DNA from: UBA995 sp035477115
GTDB taxonomy: Bacteria; Bacillota; Sulfobacillia; UBA995
Reading direction: 5' to 3'
DNA: 30,490 nucleotides
Assembly (NCBI GenBank): GCA_035477115.1
Contig: DATIKW010000017.1
Location: forward strand, 1-30,490
Made by a program: the position numbers and the translations under genes. Positions within the stretch are counted from its first letter, which is position 1. Every line of letters starts with the position of its first letter. Shown piece by piece: positions 23,070 to 30,490 of this stretch. Under the pieces are notes generated by a model. It was not told the DNA's origin. It did not search any database and saw only the letters and a program-made list of their open reading frames with translations.

Positions 23070-24524
23070 TCAGGCTTGCCGGACTTTGATGTCCGGTAGG
23101 GCATCGCTGTACTCCCGGTCCATCCGATGAAGTTGTCGCCGGATGAGTCCGCGCATGCGGATAGCAGGCTCCAGGCAGTACGTCCGGAACTCGTCCCGGT
23201 TGACGTCTGATACAGTCTGCATGTGCGGCAGCAGGAGTTTCACGAAGCCGGAGCAGATACGTTTGATGGCCGTGGTGTCACGCGTGTCGGCAGATTTGGG
23301 GACCTCCAGGAGGTCATCCACCAGGGCAGGGTACACGATCTCGCCTCTCAGGGAGTGCATGACCTCCGAGAAGTACTCAACGTTGAGCGCCCAGCCCCGG
23401 GCTTTCATGTTCTCCCGCATACGAGGGATATCCCAGCCCCTGATGAAACCGTGGAAGCGATCGACTAAGGCCGACTCCTGAAAGGCATCGGGGAGTTCAG
23501 CAAACATGTCTGCAGCTTCATGCATCTTCTCATCGGGAATGTTGCCCGTCAGTACCAGGCCGGCATCCCCCACGCCGCGATAGTCGCCCACGCGGTAATC
23601 GCCGGACTCCAGGTACCCCTTGAGCGCTCCCCGGATTTCATCAACGTCGGGAAAACTGATGGTTTGTACTTCGTCGAAAGCGATGTAGGCGTGACGGCTG
23701 ACGAGGCCCGGGACCTTGCGCGCGATATCGTAGAACAGGCGCGCACGGGTGATGCTACCACCACTTACCAGCCACCCATACTTGGAGATTTGCGAGAACA
23801 TGTAGGACTTTCCCGTACTCTTCGGCGCCAGTTCAACGAGGTTGACACGCTTCTCTACAAAAGGCAACAGCCGGCTGAGAAGCGTGAGCTTCTGAGCGTT
23901 CTCCAAGAACCCTGCTGGATTATAGTCGACCGCCAGGAGCAGCAGGTCTATCCATTCATCTAGACTGAACTCCTTTCGAACCTCGCGATAGTAATCGACG
24001 TCTACCTTGTAGGGCCTGAACGGCCGAAAATCGGTCATGTAGATGGCGCCGTTTCCTTCTTTCCCTGCCATCCCCACGGGGCTCCACTCGCACTCGATAA
24101 CTCCCCATGTTTCGGCATCAGCCAGCAACTGGTCGCGGTCCTTTTTCAGCACTGCGTCACGGACCAGTGCCTCCTGCCGCCTTTGTGGAAAACCCAGGTC
24201 CGGCAAGCCGAACATGCCTTGCCCGGAACGCACGTCGATGTCGACTCGCAGTTTGGCCAAGAATCTGACTCGCTGGGCGTCCTTGATCATGCGGGTCTTG
24301 AGTAACTCCCAATCTTTCTTGCCCGGTATGCTCCTCTTGACATACTCGCCCACTTCCTGCAGATTGACGCGGCCATTGTTATCGGCAAATCGCATGATGA
24401 CCCAGTCACGGAGGTATGAGGGAATGCTTAGCGAGGAGAAGAACCTGTTTTGCTCGGCATCCTTGAGCACCACCATATCGGGGAAGTGATGCCTGGTCTT
24501 TTCTTGAACGGGGGCAGTGCTCAT
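23070..24524 (-). CDS. brxL: BrxL-like AAA+ ATPase of a BREX system (short form)
   Basis: This 484-residue protein has a P-loop LAPKSTGKS at about 232-240, with Ala for the first Gly. Walker B YIAFDEVQ is at 280-287, LTGN (sensor 1) at 325-328 and VDRFHGFIRGW at 354-364, the combination typical of BREX Lon-like BrxL proteins. It ends about 120 residues after that motif and therefore lacks the C-terminal Lon-type peptidase domain of the roughly 680-residue BREX type 1 protein; short BrxL forms are known. BrxL is an ATP-driven DNA-binding ring in BREX-1. It overlaps the pglZ stop by four bases (ATGA), so the two are translationally coupled. Confidence 0.85.
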   Translation of the reverse strand: MSTAPVQEKTRHHFPDMVVLKDAEQNRFFSSLSIPSYLRDWVIMRFADNNGRVNLQEVGEYVKRSIPGKKDWELLKTRMIKDAQRVRFLAKLRVDIDVRSGQGMFGLPDLGFPQRRQEALVRDAVLKKDRDQLLADAETWGVIECEWSPVGMAGKEGNGAIYMTDFRPFRPYKVDVDYYREVRKEFSLDEWIDLLLLAVDYNPAGFLENAQKLTLLSRLLPFVEKRVNLVELAPKSTGKSYMFSQISKYGWLVSGGSITRARLFYDIARKVPGLVSRHAYIAFDEVQTISFPDVDEIRGALKGYLESGDYRVGDYRGVGDAGLVLTGNIPDEKMHEAADMFAELPDAFQESALVDRFHGFIRGWDIPRMRENMKARGWALNVEYFSEVMHSLRGEIVYPALVDDLLEVPKSADTRDTTAIKRICSGFVKLLLPHMQTVSDVNRDEFRTYCLEPAIRMRGLIRRQLHRMDREYSDALPDIKVRQA

Positions 24525-26797
24525 GTTCGGGGGTCACCCTCCAGTCCAAGGTCATCTTCAACCATGCCGCGTTCCACCTTGAACTCCACTCCTCCCACCA
24601 GCTTACTTGAGCTATACAGCTTCGCCATGTACTCACCGGCTCTGAGGTCCTTCAAGGAGAATGACCATTCGAGCCCCGGAGCCGCTTTTCCCGGCAGGGC
24701 GCGTCCACCCATGCGCAACTCGACGCTAGCCAGGTTACGGCTGAATCGAACCCGAAGGACGCCTTCGCCCCTCGCGTTCAGCTTGAGTATTTCTGTGAGC
24801 AACACGAGCTGCAGCGGCGGCTCCGCCCCGGCTCGCCGCACCACGATCGCTGGGACCAGGCACTCCTCAGGAGTGGCACCGCTGTGTACCTCGCCCCGAG
24901 AAGGGCCACCGGCGCCCACAAAGCGGTGGTGCGTGAGCAAGTAGATGGCGCCCTGTTCCGTCACCCACACGTTGCTGCTATCCGAGCCGTGATCCTCCAC
25001 GACTGCGTAGCGGCCTCGCGCTTCGACTTCCGCCCCCGGCGGCGGTTCCAACTTCATGCCGCTGGTAACAGCGAATCGGCTCAGGCCGTGGTCCGCCGTG
25101 ATGACAGCCGCCGGACGCTCACCCAGCAGAGCCAGCACTCGTTGAGCGACCGTCTCGATGACCTCCACGGCGTCAAGGTACGACCGGGGGAACCGGTAGT
25201 CGTAGTGATGGGCGATGTCGTCCAAACCCCTGATGACCTCTTCGCCGCTTTCCCACTCCTTGTTGACTTCCGTAACCGAGGGGAGGTTGGCCCGCACCGC
25301 TTTGACCTCGCACTCAATCCCTCCGTCTCGTGCGAGAAGGTGAGTCAGCAGCCCCGTCCACTCGCCTCCCATGGCATCCACCCAGAGCACTGCCGACCCG
25401 CGAACGCGTTGTTCGGCAATGAAGTCGCTTCTCGTCGGGTAGTCCCAGAGCAGTTGCTGTTCGGCCCATCTTGCCACCTGGGCGACGAGTTCCTCGTCTG
25501 CCCGGTCTTGCAACCGACAACGGTTGTAGACGCGAAAGTAAGTATCCGCGAATTCGTCGCCGGTGGGAACAGGCTGCAGGTACCATGCGATCTCTGGGAA
25601 GGCAACCTCCAGGTACTCCCACCACAAGTCAGGAGATGACTCGCTCAGAAGCCTGCCGACACACAACACCAGCTCCTCGCGTTCTTCGCGAGACAGGTCA
25701 GTCAAGACGGCTATCTGGTCAAGGGGGTTGGCCAGCCCGCGGTAGTGGTTCCAGAACCCCGGCGGCATCAGGCTCGTGCCAAGACACCGCAGCAACTCCT
25801 TGCGTTCCCGGCTGAAAGCAGGCGATCGGGGCATGGGGAACACGGTCATCGCCGCATTGTGGTCGAAATCCCCCAGCTCCCGACTGCCATCCAGCACGTG
25901 TCGGAGGTAAGTGCCAGGCTTCGCTCGCAGCTTGCTCCACAACCATGCCAACCAACGCTGGTTCTCGTCCAGTGTCAACCACAAAGTAAGAAGCCGCTGC
26001 TCGCTGTAATCAGCCACACCAAGTATCCTCTGGGCTGCCCCGTCCAGGCTCTCGCCCGCCTGAATCTGTCTTGCCAGCCAATCCCACTTCCCAGCTGAAC
26101 CCCAGTCTACCCTCAACTCACCGCAGCCGGCGGACTGTGTCACATAGTCGAAGCTCGAAGGGTATATGCGGACCACGAATTCGCTCGATGCTTGCTGCCT
26201 GGACAGGTACGGCGCCAGGTTCGACACAATCCAGGCTGCGCCGATGGACCCTTTCTCCCAGCGTCGTAGATATTCCCTCGTCCCTTCAATCACCGGCCGT
26301 TCCACCGCCTTGGCCGGGAAAGGCGCCACGGCGATCTCCACGGACCCCTCTCCTCTAAGCCTACAGAAATCGGGGAGCAGACCCTGGAGGAATCGAGGGA
26401 TCTGCCTGACCTCGGCCAGTAGGAGTTCTTCAACGGCCAGCAGCGGCACATACAGCCGACGTACACTCCCGCTCGGCCACTCGGCCAGGATGCGGACTAC
26501 CTCGCCGACGTCGGGAGCCAGCCGCATACACTCGGCCAAAGGAACCAGGAGGATACTCCGGTGGTCGCTCCCCTTGAGGTGTGCTTGAACCTTGGTCATA
26601 TCGGGGAGCACATCGGGCCCGCTGCAGAAGTCAGACAGGCACACGACCTCGCTCACCTCGCGAGTCAGCCGGGATACCACATCCTCCCAGGCGTTCCGCC
26701 CGGAGACGAGGATGAAGCGAGTAGCGTACCTCTCTCCCTTCTGGTTTTCAGCCCTCAAGTGGCCGATCAGTTCGTCAGCGCAAGAAAAGTTCGTCAT
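24521..26797 (-). CDS. pglZ: PglZ-domain protein of a BREX system (type 4-like)
   Basis: This 758-residue protein carries the alkaline-phosphatase-like PglZ domain in its C-terminal half. VLWVDAMGGEW is near residue 472 with the metal-binding aspartate, ITADHGLSR near 567 supplies Asp and His, and GEVHSGATPEECLVP near 635 carries the last histidine and the conserved ATPEE. The N-terminal half is helical and of BREX type. A final 100 residues form a beta-rich tail (LVLLTEILKLNARGEGVLRVRFSRN). PglZ is a BREX hallmark and a metal-dependent nuclease in some systems. GAGGAGGGG precedes the ATG, 22 bp after the BrxC-like gene, and the stop overlaps brxL. The order BrxC-PglZ-BrxL without a PglX methylase suggests BREX type 4. 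Confidence 0.88.
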   Translation of the reverse strand: MTNFSCADELIGHLRAENQKGERYATRFILVSGRNAWEDVVSRLTREVSEVVCLSDFCSGPDVLPDMTKVQAHLKGSDHRSILLVPLAECMRLAPDVGEVVRILAEWPSGSVRRLYVPLLAVEELLLAEVRQIPRFLQGLLPDFCRLRGEGSVEIAVAPFPAKAVERPVIEGTREYLRRWEKGSIGAAWIVSNLAPYLSRQQASSEFVVRIYPSSFDYVTQSAGCGELRVDWGSAGKWDWLARQIQAGESLDGAAQRILGVADYSEQRLLTLWLTLDENQRWLAWLWSKLRAKPGTYLRHVLDGSRELGDFDHNAAMTVFPMPRSPAFSRERKELLRCLGTSLMPPGFWNHYRGLANPLDQIAVLTDLSREEREELVLCVGRLLSESSPDLWWEYLEVAFPEIAWYLQPVPTGDEFADTYFRVYNRCRLQDRADEELVAQVARWAEQQLLWDYPTRSDFIAEQRVRGSAVLWVDAMGGEWTGLLTHLLARDGGIECEVKAVRANLPSVTEVNKEWESGEEVIRGLDDIAHHYDYRFPRSYLDAVEVIETVAQRVLALLGERPAAVITADHGLSRFAVTSGMKLEPPPGAEVEARGRYAVVEDHGSDSSNVWVTEQGAIYLLTHHRFVGAGGPSRGEVHSGATPEECLVPAIVVRRAGAEPPLQLVLLTEILKLNARGEGVLRVRFSRNLASVELRMGGRALPGKAAPGLEWSFSLKDLRAGEYMAKLYSSSKLVGGVEFKVERGMVEDDLGLEGDPRT

Positions 26798-26819
26798 CTT
26801 GCCCCCTCCTCGCCAACCG

Positions 26820-29036
26820 CTAGGTTTCTGCCCTGCTCCGGATCATCGCGAGGAGCCGCGCCCCTACCAGGGGATCGGCTGCCAGCTCCCTAAGCAGGTG
26901 CTTCATGTCGGCTGGCGCCACGGTGTGAAGGGTTTTCAGGACTTGAGGATACGCTGTTTCCCGATAGCCTGCTGTCAGCCGGGACCGAACATGCTCCTGG
27001 ATCTCGTGCAGCCGCGCGGGCCAGTGGTATACATTATCCTTCATACGCTCACGTACGTGCTGTCGGAGTTGAGCGCCCATTTCCGCCTGGCGCACGAGGT
27101 CCGCATAATCCCCGGCGGCTACCTGAACGAATCTGTCCAGAACGTGATGTGCGTCGTTCAGGACCGCCAGCTCTTCGGTGTGTTCATCGAGGTGTAACGA
27201 GAGCTTTTCTATCGATGGGTCGGGAAGGTGGCGCAAGTTCGCGTAGCCGCTGAAGAAATCGTGATGCTTGGAGCCATCCATGACCCACTGGATCGGTGTC
27301 CCTGCCTGTTCGCTCCAGTCCATCGGCGACGCCGAACGAGTGAGTTGCCGCCAGGACTCCTCCAGGGTGGCGATCTTGCGTTGCCTGGCCTGTTGCGAGA
27401 GACGCTCCAATATCGCCCTCCGGGCATCCTCTTCAGTGGCTCCTGAGAGGTCGGGCAAGACGGCGAACAGCGCGGCAGCATCTTCGTCGGCGAAGCCCTG
27501 TCCCATGTACCTGGTGACTAGGGTCCGTAGCACGGAGGGTCCAGCGGCGAACAGTGCCGCCAACTCTCCGGAGAACTTGTGAATGTCGGGCGCCCGGTTG
27601 TCCTGTAGCCCCGCGCCTTCACGATATATCAGTCTGTGCAGGTAGTCCACAAGGTCGGCGATTTCGGCTTGTTGCCCGTCTTTGAAGCAGATGAGCGGGA
27701 GTTTCCCCTTGAACCAGGTATCCCGGAAGTAGCGGCGCACATCCTCGAGTTCCTGTTTTCTAGTCCCGCACAGCATGTTCAAGGCATATACGAGATCGAA
27801 CTCGCGGATGACTTCCGGGAGTTTGCTCTTCACTCGTTCCTCGGTCCACAAGTAGACGTCCTCGTTCAGCAAGGCTCGCAGGCGCCCCATCACGTGCTGC
27901 GGACTGAGATTCAGGGTCTTCATGAGCGATAGCAGCTCCGGGGCCTGAACCTCCCAGAATTTCCTCATCCCTTCTTGCATCCGTTCTGCATTCAGCATTC
28001 GAATCAGCTGCTGGGGCCTGACGGGTTGAACGGCCTCCACGACGGCCTGCATATCCCGGTCCGTCAGATCGCCTCGCTCATACCCCAAGGTCTTCTGCAG
28101 GGCTTCAACGGCCACTCTCATGGGCGCGGGGTCGGCCGATAAAGGGACGACGGCCCATATCGGGAACCCGATACCCCGGATGGTCTCCCGCATGTTCTTC
28201 CGCGCTTCTTCGGGGAAGGCGACTTTATCCGGGGCGAGCTGGAAGACCTCGGCGGCCATGCGGCAGAACTGCTCACCCTCCTCCGACATCTTCCGTATCG
28301 TGTAGTTCTCCGATCCCTTGACTTCCTTCATCACCAGGTGAACCAGCTCGGCCAGCTTGTTGGGGTTGAGCGGCAGCGAGTTGGTACCGTCCGAGTAGTA
28401 ATACCTGTTGGCGTAGGGCCGCAGCAAGAAGGCAAAGAGCAGAATCCCGATCGGCGACGGCATGAGGCCATAAGGTGGTTGCTGCAACTTCTCCCAGAGT
28501 TCGCGAAGGTTCACGGGCTCCCGCGCCGCGAAGGCGGTATCGACCACTCGCTGCATCTCGCCTGCGGACGTATGGTCACGCCTTGTCGCCTCTTCGTCAT
28601 CCCAGAGTCCCTGCTCCTCCAGAACGCTCACTACGCTCTTATACGGTTGTTGCACTTGCGTGGTTGCTCGCAAGCCGACCTCCGCCCCGGTCTTCCCCCA
28701 GGCGTGGTCGTACAAAGTGGCAGTTTCGACCAGTCCCTCGGGCCCGTACGGGAAAACTGACCTCACAATCTCCCTGAGATACGGCGCTACAGCGTTACAG
28801 CCGGTGAGTTCTACTCTTCGGCCTTGACAAAAGGCGCGAAGTCTACTCGATCGGATGGCATCCAGCCACTCGGTCTCCAGATTCGTTCTCCTGGTATCGT
28901 AGTATCTCTGACTGCCGCCGTCTTTCATTTCTTTGTAGTACCAGGAGTGAGCTTGGCTGTCAAGCCACTCGCCCCACCGCTGTGATCGGACTGTGATAGT
29001 GTCACCCTGTAGAGCGGCCTGAGATAATGTCACCAT
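26820..29036 (-). CDS. brxC: BrxC-like BREX protein, N-terminal ATPase part removed by an insertion sequence
   Basis: The open frame encodes 738 residues, but the first 18 or so (MVTLSQAALQG and on) come from the terminal repeat of the insertion sequence at 28981-30490. Native sequence begins near RWGEWLDSQ at 28980. No Walker A motif is present, whereas BrxC proteins are about 1,100-1,200 residues with the P-loop near the N-terminus, so roughly 400 residues are missing. The recognisable part is LRELWEKLQQPPYGLMPSPIGILLFAFLLRPYANRYYY, typical of the central region of BREX P-loop proteins, followed by long helices. The ATG at 29036 lies in the element and overlaps the transposase ATG on the other strand. 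A stable truncated protein may be made, but ATPase function should be lost. Confidence 0.75.
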   Translation of the reverse strand: MVTLSQAALQGDTITVRSQRWGEWLDSQAHSWYYKEMKDGGSQRYYDTRRTNLETEWLDAIRSSRLRAFCQGRRVELTGCNAVAPYLREIVRSVFPYGPEGLVETATLYDHAWGKTGAEVGLRATTQVQQPYKSVVSVLEEQGLWDDEEATRRDHTSAGEMQRVVDTAFAAREPVNLRELWEKLQQPPYGLMPSPIGILLFAFLLRPYANRYYYSDGTNSLPLNPNKLAELVHLVMKEVKGSENYTIRKMSEEGEQFCRMAAEVFQLAPDKVAFPEEARKNMRETIRGIGFPIWAVVPLSADPAPMRVAVEALQKTLGYERGDLTDRDMQAVVEAVQPVRPQQLIRMLNAERMQEGMRKFWEVQAPELLSLMKTLNLSPQHVMGRLRALLNEDVYLWTEERVKSKLPEVIREFDLVYALNMLCGTRKQELEDVRRYFRDTWFKGKLPLICFKDGQQAEIADLVDYLHRLIYREGAGLQDNRAPDIHKFSGELAALFAAGPSVLRTLVTRYMGQGFADEDAAALFAVLPDLSGATEEDARRAILERLSQQARQRKIATLEESWRQLTRSASPMDWSEQAGTPIQWVMDGSKHHDFFSGYANLRHLPDPSIEKLSLHLDEHTEELAVLNDAHHVLDRFVQVAAGDYADLVRQAEMGAQLRQHVRERMKDNVYHWPARLHEIQEHVRSRLTAGYRETAYPQVLKTLHTVAPADMKHLLRELAADPLVGARLLAMIRSRAET
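28981..29008 (+). repeat. Left terminal inverted repeat of the insertion sequence
   Basis: It begins TGTGATCGGA and ends CTGTGATAGTGTCACCCT. The inner 18 bases match the right end with two differences; the outer ten match at six positions. It contains the first GTGA...TGTCACC motif (28993-29008); a second copy lies at 29021-29036, covering the transposase start. Confidence 0.7.
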
Positions 29037-30381
29037 GAGGAGAGAGAGCCTGTTGTCGAAGAAGGAGTCCAGGAGGGTCTACATCATGGAGCGGGTGGTG
29101 AACGGACAACTGACGGTGCGGCAAGGAGCCGGACTCCTGGGCCTGAGCGAACGCCAAGTCAAACGCCTCAAGGGGAGAGTGACCAAAGAAGGCATGGCAG
29201 CTCTTGCGCATGGGAACCGGGGTCGGAAGCCTGCCCACGCCGTGCCGGTGGTGGTCCAGGAACAAGTGGTGAGCCTGATCAACGACCCCCTGAAGGGCGC
29301 CACCTGTCAGCATGTATCCGAACTCCTGGCCGAGCGATATGGGCTTGAGTTATCGGCCCGGAGCGTGCGCAGGATCCTCGCCAGGGCGGGACTGAGAAAC
29401 CGCCACGCCCGCAAGAGCCCGCGGCGGCGGCGGTCCCGGGACCGGATGCCCCAGGAGGGTCTGCTGGTCCAGTGGGATGCCAGCCCGTATGCCTGGCTTG
29501 AGGAGCGCGGGCCCTCCTGCAGCCTGCACGGTGCCATTGACGACGCGACAAGCAAGATCCTGGGCCTTTACTTCCGGCCAGAGGAGGACCTGGTGGGCCA
29601 CCTCATGGTGCTCAAGCAGATGACGGAGCAACACGGCATCCCCCGCCGCCTCTACAGCGATCGGCACACCATTTTCTTCTCGCCGAAGATGGACAAGCTC
29701 TCGATCGAGGAGGAACTCGCCGGCCGCAAGGTTGCGCTGACGCAGTTCGGACGGGCCATTGAGGAACTCGGGATAGCCCACATCCCGTCCCGGTCGCCCC
29801 AGGCCAGGGGGCGGGTGGAGAGACTCTGGGACACGCTCCAGAACCGGCTGGTCATCGAAATGCGGCTCGCGAGAGTCAGTACCCTGGAAGAGGCCAATGC
29901 TTTCCTCCCTGCCTACGTAGCCAAGCACAACCGCCGCTTTGCCGTAGCCGCGGCCCAACCGGAACTGGCCTTCGCGACAGCGCCTGAGGAGCTTGAGTGG
30001 ATCGTCTGTCCCAGGCACAGCCGCAAGGCCTCCAACGGCTCTACCATCTCCTACGAAGGCGCTACCTACCAGCTCGTCACCCAAACGGGCAACGTGGCTT
30101 CCTTGCGCGCGGGAGGCGAGGTGGCTGTTCTATGCCACCTGGATGGCTCTCTGGCCGCCCGCTACGAAGGCAAGTACTACCGCCTCCGTGAGTTCGTGGC
30201 ACCCAAGCCTGAGCCCCGCCGCTCGTCTCCTCACACTCGCAAGCCCCGGGCAACCACGAAGCCCCCAGCCAACCACCCGTGGAAGCGCCCGCTTCGCGGT
30301 GGCCGCCGCAAGCATGACCCGGTGGACCGCTACTTCGACGAACACTGGGAGCGGCACTGGCAGTCGGTCCTCGAGGTCTGA
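29035..30381 (+). CDS. IS1202/ISNCY-type DDE transposase
   Basis: This 448-residue protein starts with helix-turn-helix regions (TVRQGAGLLGLSERQVKRLKGRV; CQHVSELLAERYGLELSARSVRRILARAGL). It then has an RNase H-like DDE core with D148 in VQWDASPYAWL, D209 in YSDRHTIFF and E262 in GRVERLWDTLQ, all at normal spacing. A basic C-terminal tail ends DRYFDEHWERHW. The frame is intact, so the element may be active. ATG 29035 matches the family N-terminus but has no ribosome-binding site, whereas ATG 29086 has AGGAGG nine bases upstream and could be used. It catalyses cut or copy transposition of the element that disrupts brxC. Confidence 0.85.
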   Translation: MRRESLLSKKESRRVYIMERVVNGQLTVRQGAGLLGLSERQVKRLKGRVTKEGMAALAHGNRGRKPAHAVPVVVQEQVVSLINDPLKGATCQHVSELLAERYGLELSARSVRRILARAGLRNRHARKSPRRRRSRDRMPQEGLLVQWDASPYAWLEERGPSCSLHGAIDDATSKILGLYFRPEEDLVGHLMVLKQMTEQHGIPRRLYSDRHTIFFSPKMDKLSIEEELAGRKVALTQFGRAIEELGIAHIPSRSPQARGRVERLWDTLQNRLVIEMRLARVSTLEEANAFLPAYVAKHNRRFAVAAAQPELAFATAPEELEWIVCPRHSRKASNGSTISYEGATYQLVTQTGNVASLRAGGEVAVLCHLDGSLAARYEGKYYRLREFVAPKPEPRRSSPHTRKPRATTKPPANHPWKRPLRGGRRKHDPVDRYFDEHWERHWQSVLEV

Positions 30382-30390
30382 AGCCACCCC

Positions 30391-30478
30391 GGCGTGACAC
30401 AATCACGGTCCACTTCACCGTCTCAGGGGGTGACAGAATCACGGTCCTCATGAGACCTCAAAAGGGTGACATTTTCAC
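30391..30478. repeat. Three iterons with 36-bp spacing inside the right end of the insertion sequence
   Basis: GGCGTGACACAATCAC (30391), GGGGTGACAGAATCAC (30427) and AGGGTGACATTTTCAC (30463) share the core GTGACA...TCAC and start exactly 36 bp apart. They are the same motif as in the left end in inverse orientation, and are probable transposase-binding sites. Confidence 0.75.
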
Positions 30479-30490
30479 AGGCCATTGACA
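30463..30490 (-). repeat. Right terminal inverted repeat of the insertion sequence
   Basis: Read on the minus strand it begins TGTCAATGGC and ends CTGTGAAAATGTCACCCT, matching the left end. The window ends on its outermost base. Confidence 0.7.

Larger units (their letters stand above)
28981..30490 (+). mobile_element. Insertion sequence of the IS1202/ISNCY type, apparently full length
   Basis: The element is bounded by imperfect inverted repeats of about 28 bp beginning TGT (28981-29008 and the complement of 30463-30490, 22 of 28 positions matching). It contains a single transposase gene in plus orientation. It interrupts the BrxC-like gene at 28980. The last base of the window equals the predicted outer end, so a target duplication on that side cannot be checked. 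Inside each end are further copies of a GTGA...TGTCACC motif. Assignment to the IS1202 group rests on the transposase type. Confidence 0.75.

Noticed and set aside
24884..25639. Plus-strand 251-codon reading frame inside pglZ
   Set aside because: It lies wholly antisense to the strongly supported PglZ gene and its translation lacks any family motif.
30391..30478. The 36-bp spaced repeats as a CRISPR array
   Set aside because: There are only three 16-bp copies inside an insertion sequence end, with the same motif at the other end; transposase-binding iterons explain them better.

Overview
The window is about 30.5 kb of GC-rich DNA. It has strong GGAGG/GGAGGTG ribosome-binding sites, many GTG and TTG starts, sigma-70-type promoters with 17-18 bp spacers, and many short translationally coupled operons. 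A YtrA-type GntR/ABC operon, a CydDC-like exporter pair with a DUF454 protein, MNT/HEPN and PIN modules and GGGACGG-type palindromes all suggest a high-GC Bacillota (Firmicutes) chromosome. That assignment is inference; the window contains no rRNA or other phylogenetic marker.

Left part (1-7.3 kb). A minus-strand operon runs TetR regulator - ABC ATPase - two ABC-2 permeases - beta-hydroxyacid dehydrogenase. It is driven by a promoter with a perfect 14-bp palindrome directly after the -10 box, so an autoregulated efflux operon is likely. A membrane-anchored penicillin-acylase-family Ntn hydrolase lies on the plus strand beyond it.

Middle part (7.4-14.7 kb). An intact MNT antitoxin-like gene is followed by a broken HEPN gene. 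Facing it, an AbrB antitoxin gene is followed by a broken PIN toxin gene; the two stubs flank a scar. Next come a CydD/CydC-like heterodimeric ABC exporter with a DUF454 membrane protein, an orphan Dam-type adenine methylase and a cysteine synthase.

Accessory region (14.9-22 kb). This holds two complete antitoxin-PIN modules, a collapsed DUF4143-type ATPase pseudogene, a GntR-ABC-permease operon, a stray permease tail, an M28 peptidase with a PA domain, and a small coiled-coil membrane protein. Two decayed tRNA 3'-end-like sequences about 6.1 kb apart suggest past integration events.

Right part (22-30.5 kb). A minus-strand cluster resembles a BREX (type 4-like) phage-defence operon: a BrxC-like protein missing its N-terminal half, PglZ, a short BrxL, a small four-plus-cysteine protein and a protein of unknown function with a possible DNA-glycosylase-like core. 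The BrxC gene is cut by a full-length IS1202/ISNCY-type insertion sequence whose right end coincides with the last base of the window. The defence operon is therefore probably damaged, or continues beyond the element. The two downstream unnamed genes are the best candidates for undescribed accessory functions.
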